Assembly: GCF_000144625.1 (NCBI RefSeq)
Contig: NC_014376.1
Location: forward strand, 2,666,001 to 2,730,000
Source: [Clostridium] saccharolyticum WM1
Lineage (GTDB): Bacteria > Bacillota > Clostridia > Lachnospirales > Lachnospiraceae
Length of the DNA: 64,000 nucleotides
Reading direction: 5' to 3'
Position numbers and translations under genes: made by a program. Below the pieces are notes generated by a model. That model worked only from the letters and a program-made list of their open reading frames with translations, was not told the origin of the DNA and ran no database searches. Each line of letters begins with the position of its first letter. Position 1 is the stretch's first letter. Of this stretch, positions 25,559 through 34,517 are shown piece by piece.

Positions 25559-26656
25559 TCACCTGATTAGTTTTGTATACGCCTTAAATGCACCTGGCAG
25601 AGAATAATTTTTCTTTAAGTCCGTACCGGTGACCCATAAATAGTCTCCGTGAAGCGGTTCCTCAAGTTCCACCCAAAACCCTGTCATATGCCATTCCACA
25701 TGGCTGAACACATGCTTTGCGGCAGGAAGAGGGGCTATGACAGCCTCCTCCACTCCAAGCCGGGCAGGAATTTCCTCCTCTTTTAGATGACCTTCCACAT
25801 TGGGGAACTCATAGAGTGAGGCTAAAAGCCCGGTGTCCTCCCGTTTGCGAATGGCGATCCGGCCATTCTGCCACAGAAGCATCACTGTTATATCCACAAT
25901 CTTTCGGTTCTTTTTAGGAGTCTTTACCGGAATTTCCCCTATAAGACCCTTGATTCTTGCAACGCATAGGGAGGCCAGAGGACATTGACTGCATAAGGGA
26001 GGCCCATTGGGTACACATACAATGGCTCCGATTTCAATGAGTCCCTGGTTATAAGAGCTGGCTGCCTCTTCCGGCATCACAGCCTTAAGTTCCTCCTCCA
26101 TGCGTGTTTTTACCGACTGCTTTAATATGTCTTCTCTGCTGCCTGTCACCCTGGAAACCACCCGTAAAACATTGCCATCCACTGCAGGAACAGGAATGCC
26201 GTAGGCTATGGATGCAATAGCCCCTGCAGTATAAGATCCGATCCCCGGAAGCTTTTTAAGCTCCTCGTAGGAGGCGGGAAGTTCTCCGCCATACTGCTCT
26301 ACAAGAAGCTCTGCTGTTTTCTTTAGATTTTTTGCCCTGGTGTAATAGCCTAAGCCTTCCCAAAGTTTTAATAACCGGTCTTCCGGCACTGCTGCCAGTT
26401 CACGGATCCCGGGCAAATCACCTATAAAACGCTCATAATAGGGCTTTACAGCTTCTACTCTTGTCTGCTGAAGCATGATCTCCGATATCCATACCCGGTA
26501 TGGGTCCGGCCGGTCCCTCCAGGGAAGAGCCCTGGCATGTTTGCTGTACCAGGTTAAAAGGGGGCGCTCCATAGCTTTAAGCCGTTCTTTTGTATCCAGC
26601 TCTTTTTCCCTGGGTTCTAAAACCTGTAACTTATCGTAAAGCGAATGGCTGTCCAT
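25559..26656 (-). CDS. mutY: A/G-specific adenine DNA glycosylase
   Basis: A 365-residue DNA repair enzyme that removes adenine mispaired with 8-oxoguanine. The helix-hairpin-helix glycosylase domain holds the catalytic Glu59 (SEIMLQQTRVE), LPGIGSYTAGA at 136-146 and catalytic Asp160 (AVDGNVLRV). The 4Fe-4S cysteines are 214, 222, 225 and 231, a C-x7-C-x2-C-x5-C spacing with one residue more in the first gap than the usual C-x6. A C-terminal NUDIX-like domain that senses 8-oxoguanine follows from about 245. Its ATG overlaps the birA stop (TAATG), indicating coupling. Confidence 0.94.
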   Translation of the reverse strand: MDSHSLYDKLQVLEPREKELDTKERLKAMERPLLTWYSKHARALPWRDRPDPYRVWISEIMLQQTRVEAVKPYYERFIGDLPGIRELAAVPEDRLLKLWEGLGYYTRAKNLKKTAELLVEQYGGELPASYEELKKLPGIGSYTAGAIASIAYGIPVPAVDGNVLRVVSRVTGSREDILKQSVKTRMEEELKAVMPEEAASSYNQGLIEIGAIVCVPNGPPLCSQCPLASLCVARIKGLIGEIPVKTPKKNRKIVDITVMLLWQNGRIAIRKREDTGLLASLYEFPNVEGHLKEEEIPARLGVEEAVIAPLPAAKHVFSHVEWHMTGFWVELEEPLHGDYLWVTGTDLKKNYSLPGAFKAYTKLIR

Positions 26657-27639
26657 TACACATATCCGTAGATTCCCCGGACAGATACTTCTCCGGAAAT
26701 CACACGCCTGACCTTTCCCGGTTCCACTTCCACAAGAAGCTCTCCCTTTTCGTTGATCCCCAAAGCCTTACCAATATAATCTCCTGACCTGTCCAGAACT
26801 CTTACTTCCTTTCCTGCATTGACCATATTCTTATTATAGACACTTATCAGCCCGGATAAATCACCCTGGCTGATAAATTCTTCATAATATTGTTCAAAAG
26901 CCTCCATAACAGCAGCAACCAGCCGGCTTCTTCCCACCTTTTCCCCTGTTTCCAAAAACAGGGAGGTGGCTGTCTGCCTTACCTCTTCAGGAAATTCTTC
27001 CATATTGACGTTGATTCCGATCCCGACTACCACATAATGGATTCCTTCCAGCTCAGCGCTCATTTCTGTCAGAATACCGCACAGCTTTTTTCCATTAGCA
27101 ACAATGTCGTTGGGCCACTTAATGCCTGCTGCAAGGCCTGTCAAATTCTTTATTCCGTCATAAACCGCCAGGGCGGCCACAAGGGTTATCATAGAAGCTG
27201 AGGACGGAAGAATGTCCGGCCTTAAGATCAGGCTCATAAATATGTTATTTCCGGAAGGAGATACCCAGGTACGTCCTCTTCTGCCCCGGCCCGCCTCCTG
27301 GAGGTCCGCCAAAACAAGAGTTCCACTGGAAGCACCTTCCTCAGCCAAGCGCTTGGCCCTTATATTGGTGGAATCAATGATCTCATGGTATTCCACCTCC
27401 CGGCCGAATTTCCCTTTGATACAGCTTTCTATCTCTGTTTTCGTCATTATATCACAAGAACCGATGAAATGATACCCTTTATTTCGAACTGCCTCAATTT
27501 CATATCCCTCTTCTCCCAGCTGACGGATGGCCTTCCAAACTGCCGTTCTTGAAACTCCGAAGCGGTTGCACAGCTCCTGCCCGGATAAATAGCCGTCACT
27601 TTCCTTAAGCAGCTTAAGAATCTCTGTTTTCAATGACAT
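26656..27639 (-). CDS. birA: Bifunctional biotin ligase / biotin operon repressor
   Basis: A 327-residue protein joining an N-terminal winged helix (about 1-60, NRFGVSRTAVWKAI) to a biotin-protein ligase core (75-270) with the biotinoyl-AMP loop GRGRRGRTWVS near 115 and KWPNDI near 170, plus an SH3-like C-terminal domain. It attaches biotin to carboxylases and represses biotin genes. The ATG at 27639 overlaps the upstream stop as TGATG; the frame's earlier GTG codons lie inside the upstream gene's ribosome-like run. No biotin synthesis genes are in the window. Confidence 0.93.
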   Translation of the reverse strand: MSLKTEILKLLKESDGYLSGQELCNRFGVSRTAVWKAIRQLGEEGYEIEAVRNKGYHFIGSCDIMTKTEIESCIKGKFGREVEYHEIIDSTNIRAKRLAEEGASSGTLVLADLQEAGRGRRGRTWVSPSGNNIFMSLILRPDILPSSASMITLVAALAVYDGIKNLTGLAAGIKWPNDIVANGKKLCGILTEMSAELEGIHYVVVGIGINVNMEEFPEEVRQTATSLFLETGEKVGRSRLVAAVMEAFEQYYEEFISQGDLSGLISVYNKNMVNAGKEVRVLDRSGDYIGKALGINEKGELLVEVEPGKVRRVISGEVSVRGIYGYV

Positions 27640-27947
27640 CACCCCCACCAGATGCTCACCGCACTGATTGCAGTAAGGGCCGTAAGAAGGATCCCGAACA
27701 AGAGGACCGCCACGCCCGCTGCCTTCTTCTTTTTTTCCCGGCCGCTGAGTCTGATTTTATAAATCCCGTTGACCAGGTTAAGCACGCCGGCCAGGAAAAA
27801 TATGGCCGGTATCAAAAGCATGTGGTCTTCCGGGTTTAAAAATGATAGGACTGCCAGCACTACGATGAGGATTCCCACCACAATATGGAGGATATCCACG
27901 AGCATGGAAGCGTTTCTCAAGCTTTTTCCTCGTTCCTGTATATACAT
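27639..27947 (-). CDS. Small membrane protein of unknown function (three helices)
   Basis: A 102-residue protein with three membrane helices at about 17-36, 43-62 and 79-97, separated by a short basic loop (RLSGREKKKK, about 67-76), so the second connection is likely cytoplasmic. No domain was recognised. It lies three bases after argF and overlaps birA as TGATG, implying an argF-membrane protein-birA-mutY-lipid kinase transcription unit. Start ATG at 27947. Confidence 0.7.
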   Translation of the reverse strand: MYIQERGKSLRNASMLVDILHIVVGILIVVLAVLSFLNPEDHMLLIPAIFFLAGVLNLVNGIYKIRLSGREKKKKAAGVAVLLFGILLTALTAISAVSIWWG

Positions 27948-27950
27948 ATT

Positions 27951-28886
27951 CTACTCTCCTAAGGTTGCCACCATTACCGCCTTAATGGTATGCATTCTGT
28001 TTTCTGCTTCATCAAATACCACAGATGCGCCGGATTCAAAAACATCTTCTGTCACTTCATTCCCCTTGACAGCCGGCAGGCAGTGCATGAATATGGTAGT
28101 ATCCTTACCGGTTTTTTCCATCAGCTCTTTGTTTACCTGGTAAGGCTTTAACAGTGTGATTCGCTGGGCTGCCTTATCTTCTTCGCCCATTGAACACCAC
28201 ACATCGGTATAAATAGTATCCGCGTCTTTTACTGCATCCGTATCTTCGGTAAGAGTGATGGTGCTCCCGCTTTCCTTCGCATAGCCCTGGCATAAATCCA
28301 CCAGTTCCTCCTTGGGCCACAGGCTTTTAGGGGCCAGTATGGTAAAATGAACGCCCATTTTGCTCATGCCGATCATCAGACTGTTGGCCATGTTATTGCG
28401 TCCATCTCCTGCATATACAAAATGAAGTCCCTTCAAATATCCGAAATGTTCCTTCATGGTCAGAAGGTCTGCCAGAATCTGTGTTGGATGATAATCATCC
28501 GTCAGCCCGTTCCATACCGGAACTCCTGCATATTTCCCCAGATCTTCTACTGTCTTGTGCTTAAAACCGCGGAATTCGATTCCATCAAAGACCCTTCCCA
28601 AAACTCTTGCCGTATCTTCCACGCTTTCCTTGTGTCCCAGCTGGATGTCATCTTTTCCTAAATATTCGGGATGGGCTCCTTCATCCACCGCAGCCACCAC
28701 AAAGGAACATCTGGTACGGGTGGATGGCTTTTCAAATATAAGGGCAATGTTTTTCCCCTTCAGAGAATTTCCTGTAATCCCTTGTTTTTTCTTCGCCTTT
28801 AAATCAGCAGCCAACTTTAACAGGTATCCGATCTCTTCCGGTGAATAATCCTTCAATGTGATAAAATTTCTTCCTTTTAAGTTCAT
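27951..28886 (-). CDS. argF: Ornithine carbamoyltransferase
   Basis: A 311-residue cytosolic enzyme forming citrulline from ornithine and carbamoyl phosphate. The carbamoyl phosphate motif STRTR is at 55-59 ([12 protein letters not shown]), HPTQILADL near 133, and the ornithine-closing HCLPA near 268. All are canonical. With no other arginine genes nearby it could work either in arginine synthesis or, together with a carbamate kinase such as the gene at 54457, in fermentation of citrulline; sequence does not decide. Confidence 0.94.
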   Translation of the reverse strand: MNLKGRNFITLKDYSPEEIGYLLKLAADLKAKKKQGITGNSLKGKNIALIFEKPSTRTRCSFVVAAVDEGAHPEYLGKDDIQLGHKESVEDTARVLGRVFDGIEFRGFKHKTVEDLGKYAGVPVWNGLTDDYHPTQILADLLTMKEHFGYLKGLHFVYAGDGRNNMANSLMIGMSKMGVHFTILAPKSLWPKEELVDLCQGYAKESGSTITLTEDTDAVKDADTIYTDVWCSMGEEDKAAQRITLLKPYQVNKELMEKTGKDTTIFMHCLPAVKGNEVTEDVFESGASVVFDEAENRMHTIKAVMVATLGE

Positions 28887-28961
28887 ATTGCTTCCTCCGC
28901 TTTTCTACTTGTATTTTTATACATTATTATAGTATATAGCGTATAGTTATGCAATACTTTT

Positions 28962-30134
28962 TTATTTCTTATTATCTGGCAGTAAGGAACCGGCCTTTTC
29001 AAGAGACCGGAACTTCTTTCTGATCTCTCTCAACAGCTCATCAACCGTGTATATTTGAAAGCGTCTGACCTTTAATCGCTTTGCCAGATCTTCCAGAAGC
29101 CCCAGATACATGTCCTTATAATCCCAGCCTTCCTTCAGCTTAAACTCCTCTGCCAGCCTGGGAAATAACTTTTCCGTAAATGCCCGGTACCCCGTAAGTG
29201 CCGCCATTCCCTCTTCATTAAGGGTATCCTGCATGTATATTTTAAAGAATTCCAATTCAGACATCATCTTATCGAAATAATAAGGCTCCGTATTAGGTGC
29301 ATCAATATAATAAATACGCCCGTAAAGGCCATATAAGAACCTTTTTGCATCATAATATCCCAAAGTCATGTTTTTTCTGGTCTTTTTTTTATCAAATTCC
29401 AGAATTCCCCCCAGATCCTGCCTGGGAGCGATGTGGTACACCCGGATTCCCTCTGGAATTTCTGTGACCCGCTCTTTATCAAGACCCAGGCCATAAATTC
29501 GTATCACAATGATATCTTCATATCCATGTTCAAGAAGCACATTTATGGGAACATTGTTGACCCCTCCGCCATCCATATACCGTTTTCCGCCCAGCTTTTC
29601 ATTTTTAAAGGCCAAAAAATAAGCGCTGGCCAGCAGCATATCCTTGATCGTCCCTGCTTCACCGGTTCTTATATCCTCGGCCAGTTCTTTCCTGTCGGAA
29701 ACCGAATAGGTGACGGTATATAGCTCCCTGTCGGAATTTCTGATCTTATCCTCATCTCCCACCACTTCCTCAATAAGATTTCTTAAGGGAGTGATGTCGA
29801 ATCCGCCGTCCTTTAAGATCTGGAATCCGCTGCTGATCAGATCCTGCAAATTTAAGGATTTAAAATCCCTTTCCCTAAGTGCCTTTATGGTCTCATCATT
29901 TACCGCCATAACCTGGGAGTATTCAATGTTTTTCCATATCTTTTCCGCCCGCTCCAGATCATCCATACAAATGAGAGCACCGTTTAAGGATCCAACGGAA
30001 ACACCCGCTATACCTTTAATCCTTACACCTGCTTCCCGCAAGGCCTTCCAAGCACCGATCTGATAAGCTCCCTTGGCTCCTCCGCCTTCCAGCACAAGTC
30101 CATACTCCCTGCTTAAATCCAGTTTCAGTTCCAT
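28962..30134 (-). CDS. Patatin-like phospholipase
   Basis: A 390-residue serine acyl hydrolase. The oxyanion motif GGGAKGAYQIG is at 17-27, the nucleophile Ser46 is in GVSVGSLNG, and the catalytic Asp lies in YMDGGGVNN near 188, giving the Ser-Asp dyad of patatins. Bacterial members hydrolyse phospholipids or act on membrane turnover. The last 150 residues are helical and charged with no recognised domain. No signal peptide is present, so it is probably cytoplasmic. Confidence 0.9.
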   Translation of the reverse strand: MELKLDLSREYGLVLEGGGAKGAYQIGAWKALREAGVRIKGIAGVSVGSLNGALICMDDLERAEKIWKNIEYSQVMAVNDETIKALRERDFKSLNLQDLISSGFQILKDGGFDITPLRNLIEEVVGDEDKIRNSDRELYTVTYSVSDRKELAEDIRTGEAGTIKDMLLASAYFLAFKNEKLGGKRYMDGGGVNNVPINVLLEHGYEDIIVIRIYGLGLDKERVTEIPEGIRVYHIAPRQDLGGILEFDKKKTRKNMTLGYYDAKRFLYGLYGRIYYIDAPNTEPYYFDKMMSELEFFKIYMQDTLNEEGMAALTGYRAFTEKLFPRLAEEFKLKEGWDYKDMYLGLLEDLAKRLKVRRFQIYTVDELLREIRKKFRSLEKAGSLLPDNKK

Positions 30135-30227
30135 AAATCCCTCCTAATAAACATACAAGGAAGTTCGATCCGCCTTTGGCTTATCGAACGGCTGATTCCG
30201 CTTGATTCATTCAGATGCAAATTATGC

Positions 30228-30264
30228 CAAAAACGCAGCAAGAGGGCATATGCCCCCTGCTGCG
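30228..30264 (-). terminator. Terminator of the SPFH/NfeD operon
   Basis: Minus strand CGCAGCAGGGGGCA-TA-TGCCCTCTTGCTGCG followed by TTTTTGG; stem of about 14 base pairs, 20 bases after the SPFH gene stop. Confidence 0.88.
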
Positions 30265-30285
30265 GTCGTTTTAGCTGAAAGGAAG

Positions 30286-31224
30286 TTATTCCACCGGATT
30301 TTTAGGAATCTCCGTGATGGAAGATACCAGTCCTGCCAGACCCTGGATCTCGGAAGGAATGATGATTTTAGTCGCTTTGCCGTCGGCTGCCGCCTTAAAT
30401 GCCTCCAGGCTCTTAAGGACCAAAACAGCCTGATCCGCACCGGCATCCTTAATCATACGGATTCCATCCGCATTGGCCTGCTGGATTTTTAAGATGGCTT
30501 CCGCCTGACCTTCTGCTTCACGGATCCGTTTTTCCTTTTCTGCCTCTGCACGAAGGATTGCTGCCTGCTTTTCAGCTTCTGCATCAAGAATTGCGGATTC
30601 CTTCTTACCTTCTGCCACAAGAACGGTAGATTTTTTCTCTCCTTCTGCCCTTAAGATGGCCTCACGGCGTTCACGCTCTGCCTTCATCTGCTTCTCCATG
30701 GCATCCTGAATGGCTGCCGGAGGCATAATATTTTTAAGCTCCACACGGTTCACCTTGATTCCCCATGGGTCAGTGGCAATATCAAGGGTTTCTCTCATCT
30801 TTGCGTTGATGGTCTCTCTTGAGGTCAAGGTCTGATCCAGCTCCAGATCACCAATGATATTACGAAGGGTCGTGGCCGTCAGGTTTTCAATGGCCATAAT
30901 GGGATTTTCCACACCGTAGGCATAAAGCTTGGGATCTGTAATCTGGAAAAATACCACCGTGTCGATTCTCATGGTAACGTTATCCTTGGTAATAACCGGC
31001 TGAGGCGGGAAATCCGCTACCTGCTCCTTTAAATTTACCCTTTTGGCAACTCTGTCAAGAATCGGCATCTTAATATGAACACCTACAGACCATGTCTCCA
31101 GGAAAGCGCCCAAACGCTCTACAACCAGGGCCTGTGCCTGGGGAACAATCCTAACACAGGATGCCAATAATGCCAGAATAACAATTAATATGATAATAAC
31201 CGCTGTAAATCCAACTACTCCCAT
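30286..31224 (-). CDS. SPFH/band 7 membrane protein (stomatin/QmcA-like)
   Basis: A 312-residue protein anchored by one N-terminal helix (about 3-22). The start is ATG 31224, preceded by AGGAGG. The SPFH domain spans about 25-190, then an Ala/Glu-rich coiled coil (about 185-265) of the sort that drives oligomer ring formation. The family organises membrane microdomains and influences proteases. It follows an NfeD gene by one base, the classic stomatin-NfeD pairing. Confidence 0.92.
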   Translation of the reverse strand: MGVVGFTAVIIILIVILALLASCVRIVPQAQALVVERLGAFLETWSVGVHIKMPILDRVAKRVNLKEQVADFPPQPVITKDNVTMRIDTVVFFQITDPKLYAYGVENPIMAIENLTATTLRNIIGDLELDQTLTSRETINAKMRETLDIATDPWGIKVNRVELKNIMPPAAIQDAMEKQMKAERERREAILRAEGEKKSTVLVAEGKKESAILDAEAEKQAAILRAEAEKEKRIREAEGQAEAILKIQQANADGIRMIKDAGADQAVLVLKSLEAFKAAADGKATKIIIPSEIQGLAGLVSSITEIPKNPVE

Positions 31225-31225
31225 A

Positions 31226-31666
31226 CTACAATTCCTCCTGAGTCTCACTCACAATTAATTTAACGCCTCTGATTTCTTTTACTTTCACCATAACGCCTTC
31301 CGGGTATATCCTATTCTCCTCAAGCGCCCTGGCTGTCCATTCCTGGCCATTAAGAACTGCAGCGCCCTGTTCCTTTGCGTTGTTAATCTCAACCGTGACC
31401 CTGGCGCTCTTTCCGATCAGGCTATCCATATTGGTTCTCACCGTGTTTCGGTTTACATACTTTAAGGCAAAAGGCCTGGTAAAAAATAAAAGTAAAAAAG
31501 ATACAATAACAAATAACGCCAACTGCACCTGGATATTAATTCCAAACAGCGCCAGCAAAAATGCAACCAAAGCGCCTCCAGCAAACCAAATGGTCGTCAG
31601 AGCCATGGTCGCCGCTTCTATTCCCAGAAGCACTACAAATGCAATAAGCCAATAGACTGCTGCCAT
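31226..31666 (-). CDS. NfeD-like membrane protein
   Basis: A 146-residue protein with an N-terminal membrane pair or trio (about 3-70) and a C-terminal OB-fold (about 85-142, with GKSARVTVEIN and VKEIRGVKLIV). ATG 31666 is chosen for AAGGGGAATGATGAG upstream; the open frame's earlier codons have no site. NfeD proteins act with the SPFH partner encoded immediately downstream. This is the short form without the serine-protease domain. Confidence 0.88.
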   Translation of the reverse strand: MAAVYWLIAFVVLLGIEAATMALTTIWFAGGALVAFLLALFGINIQVQLALFVIVSFLLLFFTRPFALKYVNRNTVRTNMDSLIGKSARVTVEINNAKEQGAAVLNGQEWTARALEENRIYPEGVMVKVKEIRGVKLIVSETQEEL

Positions 31667-31796
31667 CTCATCATTCCCCTTCCCTGCCAGTGTAGGCAAA
31701 GCTGCCCGGCAAATCTATCTGTTGGTACCATCATACTATATGTTCCAGTATTTCTCAATATTTCCTCCTGTAAAAAGCCTTACAATTTTCTGACGA

Positions 31797-32576
31797 TTAC
31801 CCCCTCCGCTGCCTGGCCGCCTCAAACATGAGCACAGAAGCAGCAACTGCAGCATTTAAGGATTCCACCTTTCCTTTCATGGGTATCTTTACACAGGCAT
31901 CCGCCAGTGCTGCCGTTTCGTCTGTCAGGCCATTTGCTTCGTTCCCCACTAAAAACCCTGTATCAACAGTATAATCCTCTTTTTCATAATTATTCCTGCC
32001 GTTTAAATGTGCCGCATAAAGCCTGACTCCGCCGGCTTTCAAGGCCTTTAAAGAGGCAGGAAGGTCTTCCGTATATACAAATGGAACGCGAAAAACAGAG
32101 CCCATGGTAGAGCGTATCACTTTCGGATTGTAAATATCTGCAGTCGTTTCGCTCATGAGTACGCCGGTGATCCCGGCTCCTTCCCCCGCCCTGAGAATTG
32201 TTCCGAGATTACCCGGATCCTGGATGTTTTCCAGAACCATCAAAAAGGCGGGACCAGGAGCTGCCAGCAGATCTTCCGTCCGGAAGGCATGCTGCCTGAC
32301 AAGAGCCAATATTCCCTGCGGAGTCTGGGTATCTGACATGACCTTAAACACCTCCCGGGAAACGGTTTCATATTTCATTCCTGCCAAAAGCCTTTTATGG
32401 GCCTCATCCTTTATAAAGTCTTCCGACACAAAAAGGCTGTCGATTCTGTCCGCCGGAATTTCCTTAAACATACGAAGGCCTTCCGTCACAAAAAGGCCGC
32501 TTGTTTTTCTGGCTTTGACCTTCTTTGATAAATTCATCACCTGTTTCACCCTTGCATTGGCGCTGCTGGTTATCAT
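31797..32576 (-). CDS. SpoU/TrmH-family RNA 2'-O-ribose methyltransferase
   Basis: A 259-residue SPOUT enzyme. Start at 32576 from AGAGAGGTAC upstream. An N-terminal substrate-binding domain (1-95, SSANARVKQVMNLS) precedes the trefoil-knot domain with motif 1 LENIQDPGNLGTILR near 114-128, motif 2 GNEANGL near 208 and motif 3 IPMKGKVESLNAAVA near 228-242. It methylates the ribose of an rRNA or tRNA nucleotide with S-adenosylmethionine; the target is not decidable. Fifteen bases after nadE, so probably co-transcribed. Confidence 0.92.
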   Translation of the reverse strand: MITSSANARVKQVMNLSKKVKARKTSGLFVTEGLRMFKEIPADRIDSLFVSEDFIKDEAHKRLLAGMKYETVSREVFKVMSDTQTPQGILALVRQHAFRTEDLLAAPGPAFLMVLENIQDPGNLGTILRAGEGAGITGVLMSETTADIYNPKVIRSTMGSVFRVPFVYTEDLPASLKALKAGGVRLYAAHLNGRNNYEKEDYTVDTGFLVGNEANGLTDETAALADACVKIPMKGKVESLNAAVAASVLMFEAARQRRG

Positions 32577-32590
32577 AATGTACCTCTCTT

Positions 32591-34501
32591 TTATAAGTTC
32601 TCCAACTCTTCCAGCCACAGGCGGCTTACGGCATCGCTGGGCATTCGCAAATCTCCTCTGGGAGAAACTGCGACAGAGCCCACCTTCGGTCCGTCAGGCA
32701 TGCAGGAGCGCTTAAACTGCTGGCTGAAAAATCTTCTGTAAAATACCTTTAACCATTTTAATATCTCATCCTTTCCGTAATGCCCGGAAAAAGCATGGAC
32801 CGCCATGCGGTAAACCTTCTCCGGCCGGAAACCGAACCTTAAAATCTGGTACAGGAAGAAATCATGAAGTTCATACGGGCCTACCAGATCCTCAGTTTTC
32901 TGGGCAATCTCCCCATCCTTAGGAGGAAGAAGCTCCGGGCTTACGGGCGTATCCAAAACATCATACAGCACGCCGCTTAAGTCCTTTTCTCCGCAGGTAT
33001 CTGCATAGTAGCGGACCAGATGCCGGACCAGGGTTTTGGGAACCGAAGAGTTTACGCCGTACATGGACATATGGTCGCCGTTATAGGTAGCCCAGCCAAG
33101 AGCCAGCTCCGACATGTCCCCTGTTCCAATGACCATACCATTTAAACGGTTGGCCAGATCCATCAGAACCTGGGTCCGCTCCCTTGCCTGGGAGTTTTCA
33201 TAGGTGATATCATGAACGCCTTCCCTCTGCCCGATATCCCGGAAATGAAGACTTACCGCTTCCCTGATGTTCACCTCAGTAAGCTCCGCTCCAAGGGTCC
33301 TGGTCAGGGTACAGGCGTTCTGATACGTCCGGTCCGTTGTACCGAAGCAGGGCATGGTCACCCCGTGAATCTGTTCTCTTGGAATCTTAAGCATGTCAAA
33401 GGCCCGGACCGTCACAAGAAGAGCCAGTGTGGAATCAAGGCCGCCGGAAATCCCTACGATCCCATGCTTGCAGCCGGTATGAGCCAGCCTCTTTTTTAAT
33501 CCCATGGCCTGTATGGATAGAATCTCCTCACACCTTCGGTTCCTTTCCGACTCATTGTCCGGAACAAAGGGCCTGGGATCAATCAACCTTTTTAACTCCA
33601 GTTCCTCCTTCTTCATCCGGAAGGGAACTACCAGATAATGATTGCGGTCGGCTGCTGGAAATGTGGTCATCCTGCGCCTTTCATGAACCAGCCGTTCCAG
33701 ATCCATATCCCCGTATACCGTTTTGTTTCCAAAACGGCTGGATTCCGCAAGAAGGGTCCCGTTTTCCGCAATCAGATTCTGGCCTCCGAACACCAGATCC
33801 TGAGTGGATTCTCCCTCTCCTGCGTTGGCATAGATGTAGCCGCAAACCAGGCTGGCTGAATGGCCCGTAATAAGGCTTCTCCGGTAAATATCTTTTCCCG
33901 TGGTCTCATCACTGGCAGAACAGTTTGCCATAACCGTGGCTCCCGCAATGGCATGACGGATGGAGGGCGGATTGGGAACCCATGCATCCTCGCATACCTC
34001 TGCTGCCACTACAAGCTGGGGAATATCCTCACATGCAAAAAGAAGATTGGCACCCATTGGGACTGTATCCTCCTCCCATTTAACCATCACCGGAATTTCG
34101 TTCCCAGGCTGGAAATAGCGCAGCTCATAAAACTCCGAATAATTGGGCAGACAGGTCTTTGGCACGATCCCAAGGATCTTTCCGTTCTGCACGGCAACCG
34201 CCGTATTATAAAGCTTTCCGCTTTCCTCCCATGGCATGCCGATAAAACAGAGAAGATCATGGCCCTTTGTTTCCTTTAAAATCTCCTTAAGCTCCTTTTT
34301 CGCTCTTCTTAGCAATGCATCCTGGCCAAATAAATCGCCGCAGGTATAGGCAGTCAGGCAAAGCTCCGGAAACACCATAAGCTTTGCATGATTTTTGATT
34401 CCTTCTTTTATCTGTTCACAGATCCGTTCTCTGTTAAATTCCGGGTCTGCTACTTTTACATCTGGGGTCGCCGCCGCAACCCGGATATATCCATGTTTCA
34501 T
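32591..34501 (-). CDS. nadE: Glutamine-dependent NAD+ synthetase
   Basis: A 636-residue two-domain enzyme making NAD from deamido-NAD. The N-terminal nitrilase-type glutaminase has the catalytic Glu in VFPELCLTAY (about 45), Lys in GIVPKTCLPNY (about 115), and Cys in AAEVCEDAW (about 171). The C-terminal synthetase domain has the ATP loop GISGGLDST near 350-358. Length matches the large glutamine-using form, so it can use glutamine rather than only ammonia. Start ATG 34501 follows the MATE gene by 16 bases. Confidence 0.95.
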   Translation of the reverse strand: MKHGYIRVAAATPDVKVADPEFNRERICEQIKEGIKNHAKLMVFPELCLTAYTCGDLFGQDALLRRAKKELKEILKETKGHDLLCFIGMPWEESGKLYNTAVAVQNGKILGIVPKTCLPNYSEFYELRYFQPGNEIPVMVKWEEDTVPMGANLLFACEDIPQLVVAAEVCEDAWVPNPPSIRHAIAGATVMANCSASDETTGKDIYRRSLITGHSASLVCGYIYANAGEGESTQDLVFGGQNLIAENGTLLAESSRFGNKTVYGDMDLERLVHERRRMTTFPAADRNHYLVVPFRMKKEELELKRLIDPRPFVPDNESERNRRCEEILSIQAMGLKKRLAHTGCKHGIVGISGGLDSTLALLVTVRAFDMLKIPREQIHGVTMPCFGTTDRTYQNACTLTRTLGAELTEVNIREAVSLHFRDIGQREGVHDITYENSQARERTQVLMDLANRLNGMVIGTGDMSELALGWATYNGDHMSMYGVNSSVPKTLVRHLVRYYADTCGEKDLSGVLYDVLDTPVSPELLPPKDGEIAQKTEDLVGPYELHDFFLYQILRFGFRPEKVYRMAVHAFSGHYGKDEILKWLKVFYRRFFSQQFKRSCMPDGPKVGSVAVSPRGDLRMPSDAVSRLWLEELENL

Positions 34502-34517
34502 CTCTTTTATCTCCTAT

